Shown: positions 24,812-33,740, counted from the first letter of the stretch. The stretch: 49,227 nt of DNA from Lachnospiraceae bacterium (GCA_910574285.1 CAJTAL010000032.1:1-49227), one strand, 5' to 3'. Notes: a model not told the origin generated them from the sequence alone. Translations and numbers: made by a program.

Positions 24812-26023
24812 ATGGAATTATTTGGAGGAATATTAGCAGTAAAAGCGGTAGTATTTCTGACATTTTCTGTCTTTGCAATTGCGGCTGTCGGATATGCGAT
24901 CGGCAGGATCGAGGTAAAAGGGATAGACCTTGGAACTGCGGGAGTGTTTATCGTCGCGCTGGTCTATGGGTGCCTGTTATATTCGAGGCTGTCGGATAAC
25001 CTGACTGTAGAAGAGGTGTCGTTTGCCACAGACGCGCTGAAGATCGTAGAGAATCTGGGACTGGTCTTCTTTGTGACCTCCGTCGGTTTCATCGCGGGAC
25101 CGAACTTTTTCGGCAATCTGAAGCGGAATTTTAAGTCCTATGTTCTGCTGGGGGCTGTAATCATCCTTGCGGCGGCGGCAACCTGTGTACTGTGTATCGT
25201 CATTGGCGGCAACTTTACAGATCTTGACCATGAACAGTTTAAGGCGATCCTGGTTGGCATCCTCTCCGGGGCGTTGACCAGTACGCCGGCATTCTCTGCA
25301 TCAAAGGCTGCGGTGGGCGCGGACCTGGAAGCGCTGGTATCCGTAGGATACGGTATCGCGTATCTGTTTGGAGTGATCGGAGTGGTATTGTTCGTACAGA
25401 TCGTTCCGAAGATCATGAAAGCGGATATGAACGAAGAAGTGGCGAAGATCTCAGCGAAAGAGGGAGAAGGGCGCAAGAAAAAGGATCTGATCCTGACGGA
25501 AGTAGATGAGTTTGGATTTATGGCATTTTCACTGGCGGTTGTAGTAGGAATCCTGGTGGGTAGTATCGTTTACCGGAATTTTTCACTGACCACTACCGGC
25601 GGGTGTCTTCTGACGGCTCTTGTGTTCGGACATTACGGACATATCGGAAAGATCTCTATCGTGCCGAAGAACTCTACTCTTAAGATGCTGCGGGAGCTGG
25701 GACTGATGATGTTCCTGATCGGAGCGGGAGTATCCGGAGGCGCGAAATTCGTACAATACTTCGAGCCGATCTATTTCCTCTACGGGGCGATCATGACGAT
25801 CCTGCCGATGATCATAGGATTCATTATCGCGAAGAATATACTGAAACTGCCTCTGCTTAATAATCTTGGTTCACTGACCGGAGGCATGACCAGTACGCCG
25901 GCGCTCGGTACCCTGATCAATATGGCGGGGACAGAAGATATCGCGGCTGCGTACGCGGCAACCTATCCTATCGCGCTGATTGCGGTAGTGCTGGCTTCAC
26001 AGTTGATTATATTGTTCTGTTAG
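24812..26023 (+). CDS. AspT/AAE-family exchanger, probable C4-dicarboxylate or aspartate antiporter
   Basis: The 403-aa integral membrane protein has the internal duplication of the aspartate:alanine exchanger family: GALTSTPAFSASKAA near residue 155 in the first half and GGMTSTPALGTLINMAG near residue 357 in the second, each within hydrophobic spans. The large cytoplasmic TrkA-C region of canonical AspT (over 500 aa) is missing; only a short charged loop near 210-230 (EEVAKISAKEGEGRKKK) separates the halves. It begins 6 bases after the fumarase beta stop. By context it would export succinate or exchange it for aspartate, malate or fumarate. The substrate is inferred, not seen. Confidence 0.82.
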   Translation: MELFGGILAVKAVVFLTFSVFAIAAVGYAIGRIEVKGIDLGTAGVFIVALVYGCLLYSRLSDNLTVEEVSFATDALKIVENLGLVFFVTSVGFIAGPNFFGNLKRNFKSYVLLGAVIILAAAATCVLCIVIGGNFTDLDHEQFKAILVGILSGALTSTPAFSASKAAVGADLEALVSVGYGIAYLFGVIGVVLFVQIVPKIMKADMNEEVAKISAKEGEGRKKKDLILTEVDEFGFMAFSLAVVVGILVGSIVYRNFSLTTTGGCLLTALVFGHYGHIGKISIVPKNSTLKMLRELGLMMFLIGAGVSGGAKFVQYFEPIYFLYGAIMTILPMIIGFIIAKNILKLPLLNNLGSLTGGMTSTPALGTLINMAGTEDIAAAYAATYPIALIAVVLASQLIILFC

Positions 26024-26053
26024 AAATATTATTTGGAAATAGTATTCTACTGG

Positions 26054-26123
26054 AAAAAATGCTCTGAAGGGCTTCTTGATCATGTTTTCTCATGGTTAAT
26101 GAAGAACCTTTAGAGCATTTTTG
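26054..26123. terminator. Terminator closing the hdr-flox-frd operon, bidirectional
   Basis: AAAAAATGCTCT (26054-26065) pairs with AGAGCATTTTTG (26112-26123), with further weaker pairing inside (AAGGGCTTCTT against AAGAACCTT). A and T runs on both flanks suit termination of the convergent ATPase gene too. Confidence 0.75.
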
Positions 26124-26151
26124 CAGTATGGCATGCTGATTTACGAAGCCG

Positions 26152-27495
26152 TCAGTCTGCATTTCTTTGTTCCAGAGCCAGCCCGATCAGACGGTCTGTA
26201 TGGTCTGCCATGAACAGAGGAATATTCAGAACGTCGCCGTCTAGTTTTAAATTGTCCAGAGAGAAGCGCACACGAAGCTTTACTTGATCCGGGAACAGTT
26301 CCTTGAATTTCTTGAGGCTCTTGCTGTTTGTGTTGGCTTCGGATTTGACTTCTACAGGGAAAATTTCATTTTCGCGTTGAATGAGGAAATCTACCTCATA
26401 AGGAGGATTATTCTGACTCCAATAGCGGGGAACGACTTCAAACTGGGTAATCAGAGTCTGCAGTACGAAGTTTTCTGTCAATGCGCCCTTGAATTCGGTA
26501 AACAGGCGGTTGCCTTCTCCGAATGCCGTAGGAGCCAGCAGAGCCAGACGGCGAAGAAGACCCACATCCACCAGATAAATCTTGAATGCAGACAGGTCAT
26601 CGTAGGCAGCCATAGGCAGGCCGGGAGCAGTACTGCGGAAGATTTTATGCACCAGTCTGGCGTCTGTAAGCCATTGCAGAGCATCTTCGTATTCACGGGC
26701 TCTTGCGCCCTCTTTGACAACTTTATAAATAAATTTCTTGTTCTCCCTTGCCAGTTGAGAGGGAACGGACTTCCAGATCATGGAAATCTTCGGGAATTCG
26801 TTGATGTTAGGGTGTTTGGCAAAGTCACGCTCGTAAGAGCCGATGATTCCGGACAGGGCTTCCTGCATAGCGGAGACGTTTCGTGCTTCCGTCCACATCA
26901 GCACTGGTTCCGGCATGCCTCCGGTGACATAGTACATCTTCAATTTCTCATAGAGTGGATTGAAAAAGGCGCAGGGAATCGGTTCAATGGTATCTACACT
27001 ATCCAGATACCTGACGAGTTTCTCATCGCCGTTAGCAAGCAAGAATTCCGTGAAGGTCATCGGATCAATCTGCATGAAGTTAACCTTACCCACCGGGAAA
27101 GAAGAGGGTTTCGCCAAGGCGATGCCCAGCAGAGAGCCGGCGCAGGCAATATGGAACTGCGGGGCATTCTCGCAGAAATACTTCATAGAATTGATAACTT
27201 TGGGGCAGTCCTGAACCTCGTCGAAGATAATAAGAGTCTTTTCTGGTTCAATTTTCTGGCCGCTAGCCATCATCAGATTCTGCAGGATACGATCGATATC
27301 CTTGGTGGTTTCAAAGAACTGTTTATATTCTTCGTTCTCATCAAAGTTAAAGTAAGCGGTATTTTCATAATAGCGTCTGCCGAACTCTTTTAGTATCCAG
27401 GTCTTGCCTACCTGCCGAACTCCTTTTAGGACCAGCGGCTTGCGGTAGGGAGAATTCTTCCAGTCCAGTAATTTCGATAAAAGCAATCGCTCCAT
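26152..27495 (-). CDS. AAA_14 / DUF4143 ATPase
   Basis: The 447-aa protein starts with MERLLLSKLLDWKNSPYRKPLVLKG, then Walker A GVRQVGKTW near residue 29 and Walker B LIIFDEVQDCP near 108, followed by a sensor region CAGSLLGIAL. The C-terminal DUF4143 part ends with a PD-(D/E)XK-like stretch, YEVDFLIQRENEIFPVEVKS near residue 365. These proteins are common in gut Firmicutes and Bacteroidetes, often in many copies, and their role (defence, toxin-antitoxin or DNA repair) is not settled. It is full length. GAAGGAGTATCTCT is just upstream. Monocistronic. Confidence 0.88.
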   Translation of the reverse strand: MERLLLSKLLDWKNSPYRKPLVLKGVRQVGKTWILKEFGRRYYENTAYFNFDENEEYKQFFETTKDIDRILQNLMMASGQKIEPEKTLIIFDEVQDCPKVINSMKYFCENAPQFHIACAGSLLGIALAKPSSFPVGKVNFMQIDPMTFTEFLLANGDEKLVRYLDSVDTIEPIPCAFFNPLYEKLKMYYVTGGMPEPVLMWTEARNVSAMQEALSGIIGSYERDFAKHPNINEFPKISMIWKSVPSQLARENKKFIYKVVKEGARAREYEDALQWLTDARLVHKIFRSTAPGLPMAAYDDLSAFKIYLVDVGLLRRLALLAPTAFGEGNRLFTEFKGALTENFVLQTLITQFEVVPRYWSQNNPPYEVDFLIQRENEIFPVEVKSEANTNSKSLKKFKELFPDQVKLRVRFSLDNLKLDGDVLNIPLFMADHTDRLIGLALEQRNAD

Positions 27496-27645
27496 AGAGA
27501 TACTCCTTCACATTTTTATAAAGGTTTTTGTGGTATATTATCACATTTTTATAATATACAAAATGTATGAAAAATGCAACTCATATTACAAAATAGATTT
27601 TTAGGTTGCTTATCTGTAAAAAGGCTTATAGAATAGATGATATAA

Positions 27646-28251
27646 ATGCCGGGGGAGATGATTGATTTGTTATACGATAAAGATATCCGTGAGCCGCTTT
27701 TTGATTTTTTGGAGTCGTATTACGGAAAGGTCAGGATATTAGAAGAGAAGCAGATCGGAAGATCCCGGGCGGATATTGTTATGGTCATTCCGTCGCATGT
27801 TGTAGGAATTGAGATAAAAAGCGACGCGGATACTTATGCCAGACTTAAGCGGCAGGTGAGGGATTATAATCAGTATTTTGATTATAATTATGTGGTGATC
27901 GGTTCCAGCCATGCCATGCATATTGAGGAACATGTGCCGAAGTGGTGGGGGATTATCACCGTGGAGCAGATAGAGGGGGAGGCGGACTTCTATGTCCTTC
28001 GGAAGCCTAAGGAGAATCCGGAAGTTAATGAGAAGAAAAAGCTTAGTATTCTGTGGAGGCCGGAACTGGCGCATATCCAGGAGCTGAACTGTCTGCCGGC
28101 ATATCGGCAGCGAAGCAAGAAGTTTGTGATGGAGAAGATCCTTCTTAGCGTTCCGCAGGATGTTTTGCGCGAACAGATCAGTCAGGAATTATTCGAGCGG
28201 GATTACACGCGGATTGAGGAGATGATCAGGGAATATAAAAAAAACTTTTGA
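27646..28251 (+). CDS. sce7726-like protein with PD-(D/E)XK nuclease signature
   Basis: About 200 aa. The core reads IGRSRADIVMVIPSHVVGIEIKSDADTYARL: the Asp in ADIV and the E-x-K in GIEIKSD form a PD-(D/E)XK-like site, followed by QVRDYNQYFDYNYVV as seen in sce7726-family proteins. The C-terminal 60 residues are helical and charged. Start choice is open: ATG 27646 lacks a ribosome site, while GGGGGAG at 27650-27656 would suit TTG at 27667. Function is unknown. These proteins often lie in mobile or defence regions. Confidence 0.75.
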   Translation: MPGEMIDLLYDKDIREPLFDFLESYYGKVRILEEKQIGRSRADIVMVIPSHVVGIEIKSDADTYARLKRQVRDYNQYFDYNYVVIGSSHAMHIEEHVPKWWGIITVEQIEGEADFYVLRKPKENPEVNEKKKLSILWRPELAHIQELNCLPAYRQRSKKFVMEKILLSVPQDVLREQISQELFERDYTRIEEMIREYKKNF

Positions 28252-28308
28252 CCTTCAGAACGTCATAGACTAAAGTAATGTTATCAAGAGCAGGAGGAAA
28301 CAGAAGTC

Positions 28309-28584
28309 ATGACTGCTTATCAGAAACGTATGGGAGCAATCCAGCAGAAAGTAGCAGAGAAGATGGGTACAGACGTCAATACCTGGGAAGTGCGCGAATT
28401 GATCGGGGAATATGATTTTGTCGCCAGACAGCTTTATCAGATGGATGATGTGAAAAAGCTGATGCTTGAATTGGGAGAGGCATACAAGAGCAGAAAAGAG
28501 GTTCGGGAAGGGTTTGACAGTGTATATGGAGTCGGTGCCGCTTTATATATGGGAGAAGCGATAGAAGCATTCTATAACAGGTAG
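28309..28584 (+). CDS. Stand-alone TipAS-like small protein
   Basis: The 91-aa protein resembles the C-terminal antibiotic-binding TipAS domain of MerR regulators: a helical layout, VNTWEVRELIGEYDFVARQLY near residue 23, then LGEAYKSRKEVREGFDSVYG and a GAALYMGEAIEAFY ending. There is no MerR DNA-binding half, and AGGAGGAAACAGAAGTC gives a real start, so it is a small protein in its own right or a long-fixed fragment. In TipA the domain covalently binds thiopeptides via a Cys; this protein has no Cys at all, so that mode is excluded. Confidence 0.6.
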   Translation: MTAYQKRMGAIQQKVAEKMGTDVNTWEVRELIGEYDFVARQLYQMDDVKKLMLELGEAYKSRKEVREGFDSVYGVGAALYMGEAIEAFYNR

Positions 28585-28633
28585 AGGATGGATTACATTA
28601 TGAAAGCAGGACAGGGAAAAGGGAGTGAGGAAT

Positions 28634-29914
28634 ATGCCTAAAATATTTAATGTGTCAGCAGCATGCATACTGGATGAGCATTATATGGTAAATATTGATG
28701 AACGGCTGACCGCGATTAAAGAATTAGTCGATTCGGGAAAATATTTTACGATTAATAGGGCAAGACAATACGGAAAGACGACAACATTGCTGGCATTAGA
28801 AAAATGTTTACAAGAAAGATATTATGTTGTTTTTTTGGATTTTCAAATGTTCGGGATGGGGGAATTTGAAAATGAAAATATATTTGCACTTTCCTTTGCC
28901 AGATCTTTTTTACAGGAATTAAGGCGGAATAAAGGTGTCTGTACGGCTGAATATGCCGGGGCTATAGAGAGATTGTCTCATGTTGTAGAGGAAGAACGGC
29001 CTAATTTTCGGCTGAAAAGATTATTTGAATATCTAAGTGATATCTGTTGTGTGTCGGATAAGAAGATTGTTTTGATGATTGATGAGGTGGACAGTGCAAA
29101 GAATAATCAGGTTTTTCTTGATTTTCTGGCACAGTTGCGGGCATATTATATCAGGCGCGGCATGCAGCCGACATTTCAGTCTGTCATATTAGCCGGAGTA
29201 TATGATGTGAAAAATCTTAAGAGAAAATTCCGTACGGAAGATGAGCGTATCATAAACAGTCCATGGAATATTGCCGCTGATTTTAAGATTGATATGAGTC
29301 TGCCGCAGGAGGGTATTCTGGAAATGTTGAAAGAATATGAGGCAGATTATCATACTGGTATGAAAGTACAAGAGATGGCGCAATTAATTTATGACTATAC
29401 GTCTGGATACCCGTTTCTTGTGTCCAGGTTATGTAAATTTATGGATGAAGATTTATCGATAAACTCTGCATGGACGTATCAGGGGTTTCATGAGGCAGTT
29501 CGTATGATTCTGTCGGAGAAAAATACACTGTTTGAATCATTAATGGGGAAACTGATGAATTATCCGGAGCTGGATGATATGCTGCAGACACTGCTTTTTA
29601 CAGGAAAAAGTATTGCATATAATCCTGACGAACCTGCAGTGGATGTGGCTTTGATGTTTGGGCTCATCAGAGAGAAGAACGGAAATATTGTAGTTGCAAA
29701 TCGTATATTTGAAATGAGATTGTATAACAGATACCTGTCAACCGCTGAGATTCAGGGGCAGAAGATATATAAAGCTTCTTTGGAGGATAAGAATCTATTT
29801 ATTATTGGCGGACATCTGAATATGAAACGGATTTTGGAGAAGTTTGTGGAACATTTTGATGATTTATGTCATGATAGCGATGAATCTTTTGTTGAGGAAG
29901 TGGGCAGAAAATAA
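28634..29914 (+). pseudogene. AAA-ATPase-like protein that has lost its C-terminal nuclease domain
   Basis: 426 aa from the ATG supported by GGGAGTGAGG. The ATPase part is complete: Walker A RARQYGKTTTL near residue 46, Walker B IVLMIDEVDSAKNN near 150, and YDYTSGYPFLVSRLC. This family (AAA-ATPase_like with PD-(D/E)XK nuclease) normally continues after FVEEVGRK with a nuclease of about 90 residues carrying the catalytic D...ExK. Here a stop follows at 29914, and only the family's last 40 residues survive in another frame (see 29902-30042). The protein probably still folds as an ATPase but cannot cut DNA. Confidence 0.78.
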
Positions 29915-30042
29915 TCAGATATCTGGATGATTATCATACGAATAAGGGATATATGATAAGTTTTAATTTTAATAAAGAGAAAAAAACAGGTGTTCGTGAG
30001 ATCGTGATCGGAAATAAGATATTGATAGAAGCTGTAGTGTGA
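29902..30042 (+). pseudogene. Left-over C-terminus of the deleted nuclease domain
   Basis: Reading from GGG at 29902 gives GQKIIRYLDDYHTNKGYMIS, then SFNFNKEKKTG and EIVIGNKILIEAVV, then a stop at 30040. This is the recognisable end of the PD-(D/E)XK domain of AAA-ATPase_like proteins. It overlaps the ATPase frame by 13 bases at GGGCAGAAAA. The nuclease core between the two is missing, so a deletion with a frame change joined them. Confidence 0.72.
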
Positions 30043-30070
30043 ATATTTATAATTTTACGTCTTCTAAAAG

Positions 30071-30131
30071 AAGAATCCTCATGGAATCGGGTGTTTTAAT
30101 ATACCCGTTCCAGAGAGGATTCTTTTTTTCA
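30071..30131 (+). terminator. Terminator after the ATPase remnant
   Basis: AAGAATCCTC (30071-30080) pairs with GAGGATTCTT (30115-30124), with an inner arm TGGAA..CGGGT / ACCCG..TTCCA, followed by seven or eight T. Confidence 0.85.
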
Positions 30132-30156
30132 AAAAGAAAATGGAAAATTGTGAAAA

Positions 30157-30192
30157 AGTTTGATTTACTTTGATTGAATATGGATATATAAT
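30157..30192 (+). promoter_or_regulatory. fruK promoter with direct repeats
   Basis: TTTACT (30164-30169), 17 bp, TATAAT (30187-30192). Two TTTGATT repeats (TTTGATTTACTTTGATT) span the -35 region with a 10-bp period, one helical turn. DeoR/GlpR-type regulators such as the one encoded by the third gene of this operon often use short direct repeats, so this is a candidate FruR site. Confidence 0.55.
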
Positions 30193-30244
30193 ATGATTAC
30201 AAAGTCAAACATGAGCGAGATAAATAAAGGGAAAGGAAAAAAGT

Positions 30245-31198
30245 ATGATATACACAGTGACATGTAATCCGTCGCTGGATTACGTTGTATCGGTGGAAGA
30301 CTTCAGTCTCGGCCTTACAAACCGAACCAGTTCTGAACTCTTGCTTCCGGGAGGGAAAGGAATCAATGTATCAATCGTATTGATGAATCTCGGGATACAA
30401 AGTACGGCGCTTGGGTTTGTAGCAGGATTTACCGGTGAAGAGGTTGTAAAGAAGTTGGAGGCTATGGGGGTAAGGAACGGCTTTATCCGCATTGAAGATG
30501 GATTTACAAGAATCAATCTCAAGCTTAAGTCTATCGACGGAACAGAGATTAACGGGCAGGGTCCCAGGATCTGTGAAGAGAAGCTTGGAAAGTTAATGGA
30601 ACAGTTAGAGAGACTTAATAGGGGCGACGTGCTCTTTTTGTCGGGAAGTATCCCGGCGTCATTGCCGGATGACATGTATCAGAAGATCATGGAGAAGCTG
30701 CAGGGAAAAGGAGTCCAGATTGTAGTGGACGCTACAAAGGATCTGCTGACAAACGTACTTTCCTATCAGCCGTTTCTGATCAAACCGAATAACCATGAGT
30801 TGGGCGAGATATTTAATGTTGAACTGAAATGCAGAGAAGAGGTAGTACCTTATGCCAGGAAGCTCCGGGAGCGGGGGGCACAGAATGTGCTGGTTTCCAT
30901 GGCGGGTGAAGGCGCGGTGCTGGCTGCGGCAAACGGGCGCGTATATGAGGCCCCGGCGCCGGAAGGAGTACTGGTGAACGGTGTGGGCGCCGGCGATTCT
31001 ATGGTTGCGGGATTTATGGCAGGCTGGATGGAGCGGGAGGATTATGAGTATGCGTTTCATATGGGAATCGCCGCGGGAAGCGCCAGTGCATTTTCCGAAT
31101 ATCTGGCATCCAGGAAAGAGATTGAAACAGTATATAGACAGGTACTACAGGCGTTCCTGTTGTTGTCAGACAGGGGAAATGGTGGAGAAAAGGCATGA
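30245..31198 (+). CDS. fruK: 1-phosphofructokinase
   Basis: A PfkB-family kinase of 317 aa: MIYTVTCNPSLDYVV at the start, LLPGGKGINVS near residue 36, the substrate loop LSGSIPASLP near 137, IKPNNHELGEIF, and the catalytic Asp in VNGVGAGDSMVAGF near 250. The family phosphorylates fructose 1-phosphate to fructose 1,6-bisphosphate; tagatose-6-phosphate kinase is the main alternative. First gene of a three-gene operon with ptsI and a DeoR regulator. GGGAAAGGAAAAAGT precedes the start. Confidence 0.9.
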   Translation: MIYTVTCNPSLDYVVSVEDFSLGLTNRTSSELLLPGGKGINVSIVLMNLGIQSTALGFVAGFTGEEVVKKLEAMGVRNGFIRIEDGFTRINLKLKSIDGTEINGQGPRICEEKLGKLMEQLERLNRGDVLFLSGSIPASLPDDMYQKIMEKLQGKGVQIVVDATKDLLTNVLSYQPFLIKPNNHELGEIFNVELKCREEVVPYARKLRERGAQNVLVSMAGEGAVLAAANGRVYEAPAPEGVLVNGVGAGDSMVAGFMAGWMEREDYEYAFHMGIAAGSASAFSEYLASRKEIETVYRQVLQAFLLLSDRGNGGEKA

Positions 31199-32838
31199 GA
31201 ACATATGATGGTAAAAGTGTATGCAGCGGTATTGCAATCGGTAAGATTCGTGTATATAAAAAAGATGTGCAGCAGGTAAAGCGTACGAAAGCCAAAGATC
31301 CGGAGTCTGAGCTTGCACGTTTTGCGTCAGCAAAAGAAGAGGCGGTAAGACAGCTTAAGTGTCTGTATGACAAAGCCTTGAAAGAAGTCGGAGAGGCGAA
31401 TGCGGCTATCTTCGAAGTGCATCAGATGATGTTGGAAGATGTGGATTATAATGAATCCGTGGAGAATATTGTACGCGGCCAGGAAGTGAATGTGGAATAT
31501 GCGGTTGCGGCGACGGGATATAATTTCTCCCGGATGTTCTCGGCGATGGACGATGATTATATGCGGGAACGCGCGGCGGACGTCAAGGATATTTCCGAAA
31601 GGCTGCTCGCCGTATTAAATGGCAGGAATGCAGGTACGGCAGAGACGGAGGAGCCTGTCATTATCGTAGCGGACGATCTGGCTCCTTCCGAGACCGTGCA
31701 GCTTGATAAGGATATGGTGTTGTCTATTGTTACCGTTCATGGTTCTGCGAATTCCCATACTGCCATTCTCGCGAGAATGATGGAGATCCCGGCTCTGGTC
31801 GGAGCCGGACTTCCTCTTGACGAAACGGTAGACGGGAAGCTCGGGATCGTAGACGGGGCGTCCGGAAAGATCTACGTGGAGCCGGATGAAGATACGCTGA
31901 ATGAGATGCGGGAAAGGCAACAGGAAGAGGCTGAGAAGAAAGAGCTGCTCCAGAGGCTTAAGGGGCGTGAGAATGTTACTCTTGACGGCCAGAAAGTGAT
32001 GTTGTATGCTAACATTGGAAACATCAAAGACCTGGCTATGGTGATGCAGAATGATGCGGAGGGTATCGGTCTTTTCCGGAGTGAGTTCCTTTATCTGGAG
32101 AAGGAGGATTATCCTGACGAAGAAGAGCAGTTCCAGATCTATAAGCAGGCGGCGGAGACGATGGCAGGTAAAAGAGTCGTCATCCGTACGCTGGATATCG
32201 GTGCGGATAAGCAGTGCGGTTATTTTAACATGGAGCATGAAGAGAATCCGGCGCTTGGGTACCGGGCAATCCGTATCTGCCTGACACGGCCGGAGGTGTT
32301 CAAAACACAGCTTCGCGCTTTGTTCAGAGCCAGCGCCTTTGGGAATATAGCGATCATGTACCCTATGATCACCAGTATAAAAGAGATAAAGCGGATCAAA
32401 GAGGTCGTCGGTGAAGTGAAAGCCGAGCTTGACGCACAGAAGATGCCTTACGGGGAGCCGGAACAGGGAATTATGATTGAGACGCCGGCGGCAGCCCTGA
32501 TCAGTGATGTACTTGCCCGGGAAGTGGATTTCTTCAGCATTGGAACCAACGACCTGACACAGTATACATTGGCTATTGACCGTCAGAATCCGAAACTTGA
32601 CGAGTTCTATGACGCGCACCACCCGGCTGTCCTGCGTATGATATCCATGGTAGTAGAGAATGCGCACAGAGCAGGTATCTGGGCGGGTATCTGCGGAGAG
32701 CTGGGAGCGGATCAGACCCTGACGAGAGAATTTCTTGCTATGGGAGTGGATGAATTGTCCGTTTCGCCGGGAAGTATTCTGCCGATCCGTAAGATTGTGC
32801 TGGAGACGAACGTAGGGGAATATAAGGCGGGAAAATAA
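31195..32838 (+). CDS. ptsI: Phosphoenolpyruvate-protein phosphotransferase (PTS enzyme I)
   Basis: 547 aa, near the usual length of 570. The N-terminal HPr-binding helices are followed by the phospho-acceptor His in GSANSHTAILAR near residue 188, and the C-terminal TIM barrel has IGLFRSEFLYLE, RTLDIGADKQ, FFSIGTNDLTQYTLAIDR and the catalytic Cys in WAGICGELGAD. It transfers phosphate from PEP to HPr. The start ATGA overlaps the fruK stop. Enzyme I is usually encoded beside ptsH; its place inside a fru operon that lacks any EII transporter gene is unusual. Confidence 0.93.
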   Translation: MRTYDGKSVCSGIAIGKIRVYKKDVQQVKRTKAKDPESELARFASAKEEAVRQLKCLYDKALKEVGEANAAIFEVHQMMLEDVDYNESVENIVRGQEVNVEYAVAATGYNFSRMFSAMDDDYMRERAADVKDISERLLAVLNGRNAGTAETEEPVIIVADDLAPSETVQLDKDMVLSIVTVHGSANSHTAILARMMEIPALVGAGLPLDETVDGKLGIVDGASGKIYVEPDEDTLNEMRERQQEEAEKKELLQRLKGRENVTLDGQKVMLYANIGNIKDLAMVMQNDAEGIGLFRSEFLYLEKEDYPDEEEQFQIYKQAAETMAGKRVVIRTLDIGADKQCGYFNMEHEENPALGYRAIRICLTRPEVFKTQLRALFRASAFGNIAIMYPMITSIKEIKRIKEVVGEVKAELDAQKMPYGEPEQGIMIETPAAALISDVLAREVDFFSIGTNDLTQYTLAIDRQNPKLDEFYDAHHPAVLRMISMVVENAHRAGIWAGICGELGADQTLTREFLAMGVDELSVSPGSILPIRKIVLETNVGEYKAGK

Positions 32839-33588
32839 ATGTTAACAAGACAGCGGCAGGATTTATTACTTAAGCTTCTGGGAGAGAAAGGAAGCATTAC
32901 GGTATCAGAAGTGAAGGATATGCTCTCTGCTTCCGAGTCTACGATTCGCAGGGACATTACGGCGCTTGACCAGGAAGGAAAGCTCGTGAAAGTATTCGGC
33001 GGAGCCGTGGCGGCGGATCAGAAGGTTACCACCCACGAGTATACGGTGGCCCAGAAGAGTGAGTTGAATTTAGAAGAGAAGAGAATGATCGCGAAGTATG
33101 CGGCTTCGCTGATTGAACCGGAAGACTTTGTGTACCTGGATGCAGGTACGACGACGGCGTATATGCTGGACTATATCGAGGAGAGCCAGGTATCCTTTGT
33201 GACGAATGCGGTTGCCCATGCACAGCGGCTTGCCATGCGAGGGCTTAAGGTCATACTTGCAGGAGGAGAATTGAAAGCCTCCACAGAAGCGGTAGTAGGA
33301 AGCCAGGCGATGCAGATGCTTCAAAATTATCATTTTACGAAAGGTTTCTTCGGAACAAACGGTGTGACAAAGAAAAGCGGCTGTACGACGCCGGATATCA
33401 ATGAAGCAATGATAAAGCGGACGGCCATGGGACAGTGCAGAGAGAGTTACGTGCTTTGTGACAGTTCTAAATTCGATCATGTGAGCGCGGTGACATTCGC
33501 ACCGTTCTCTGGAGTGAAATTTCTGACAAATCAGAGGATTTCAGGATATGAAGATTGTGACAATGTAGAAGTGGTATATAATGCATAG
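32839..33588 (+). CDS. DeoR-family repressor of the fru operon
   Basis: The 249-aa protein has an N-terminal winged HTH, MLTRQRQDLLLKLLG then ITVSEVKDMLSASESTIRRD near residues 20-38, with the DeoR signature ending in KVFGGAV. The effector domain has YLDAGTTTAYML, LAGGELKASTEAVVG, GTNGVTKKSGCTTPD and VLCDSSKFD, the phosphosugar-isomerase-like fold that senses phosphorylated sugars. It begins directly after the ptsI stop with no gap. It probably senses fructose 1-phosphate and acts at the promoter near 30160, which is inference from position. Confidence 0.88.
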   Translation: MLTRQRQDLLLKLLGEKGSITVSEVKDMLSASESTIRRDITALDQEGKLVKVFGGAVAADQKVTTHEYTVAQKSELNLEEKRMIAKYAASLIEPEDFVYLDAGTTTAYMLDYIEESQVSFVTNAVAHAQRLAMRGLKVILAGGELKASTEAVVGSQAMQMLQNYHFTKGFFGTNGVTKKSGCTTPDINEAMIKRTAMGQCRESYVLCDSSKFDHVSAVTFAPFSGVKFLTNQRISGYEDCDNVEVVYNA

Positions 33589-33632
33589 AATCCTCCGAGT
33601 CTTGCACGGGAATGAAGACATATGAAAGTGAA

Positions 33633-33673
33633 AAAAAGAAGAATCCTGCTTCTTCGCAAGGATTCTTCTTTTT
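33633..33673. terminator. Terminator between fruR and the GH31 gene
   Basis: AAAAAGAAGAATCC (33633-33646) pairs with GGATTCTTCTTTTT (33660-33673), a perfect 14-bp stem. The A and T flanks allow it to work for both convergent transcripts. Confidence 0.88.
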
Positions 33674-33740
33674 ATGCTGTACTATACTATATTATACTGA
33701 GTTTTGCTGTGCAGGGAGAAATCGGCGTTGCCGACAGTCC

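Noticed and set aside
31615-32667. Minus-strand frame of 350 codons inside ptsI
   Set aside because: ptsI has all enzyme I catalytic motifs on the plus strand; the antisense frame is rich in His, Leu and Arg, as shadows commonly are.
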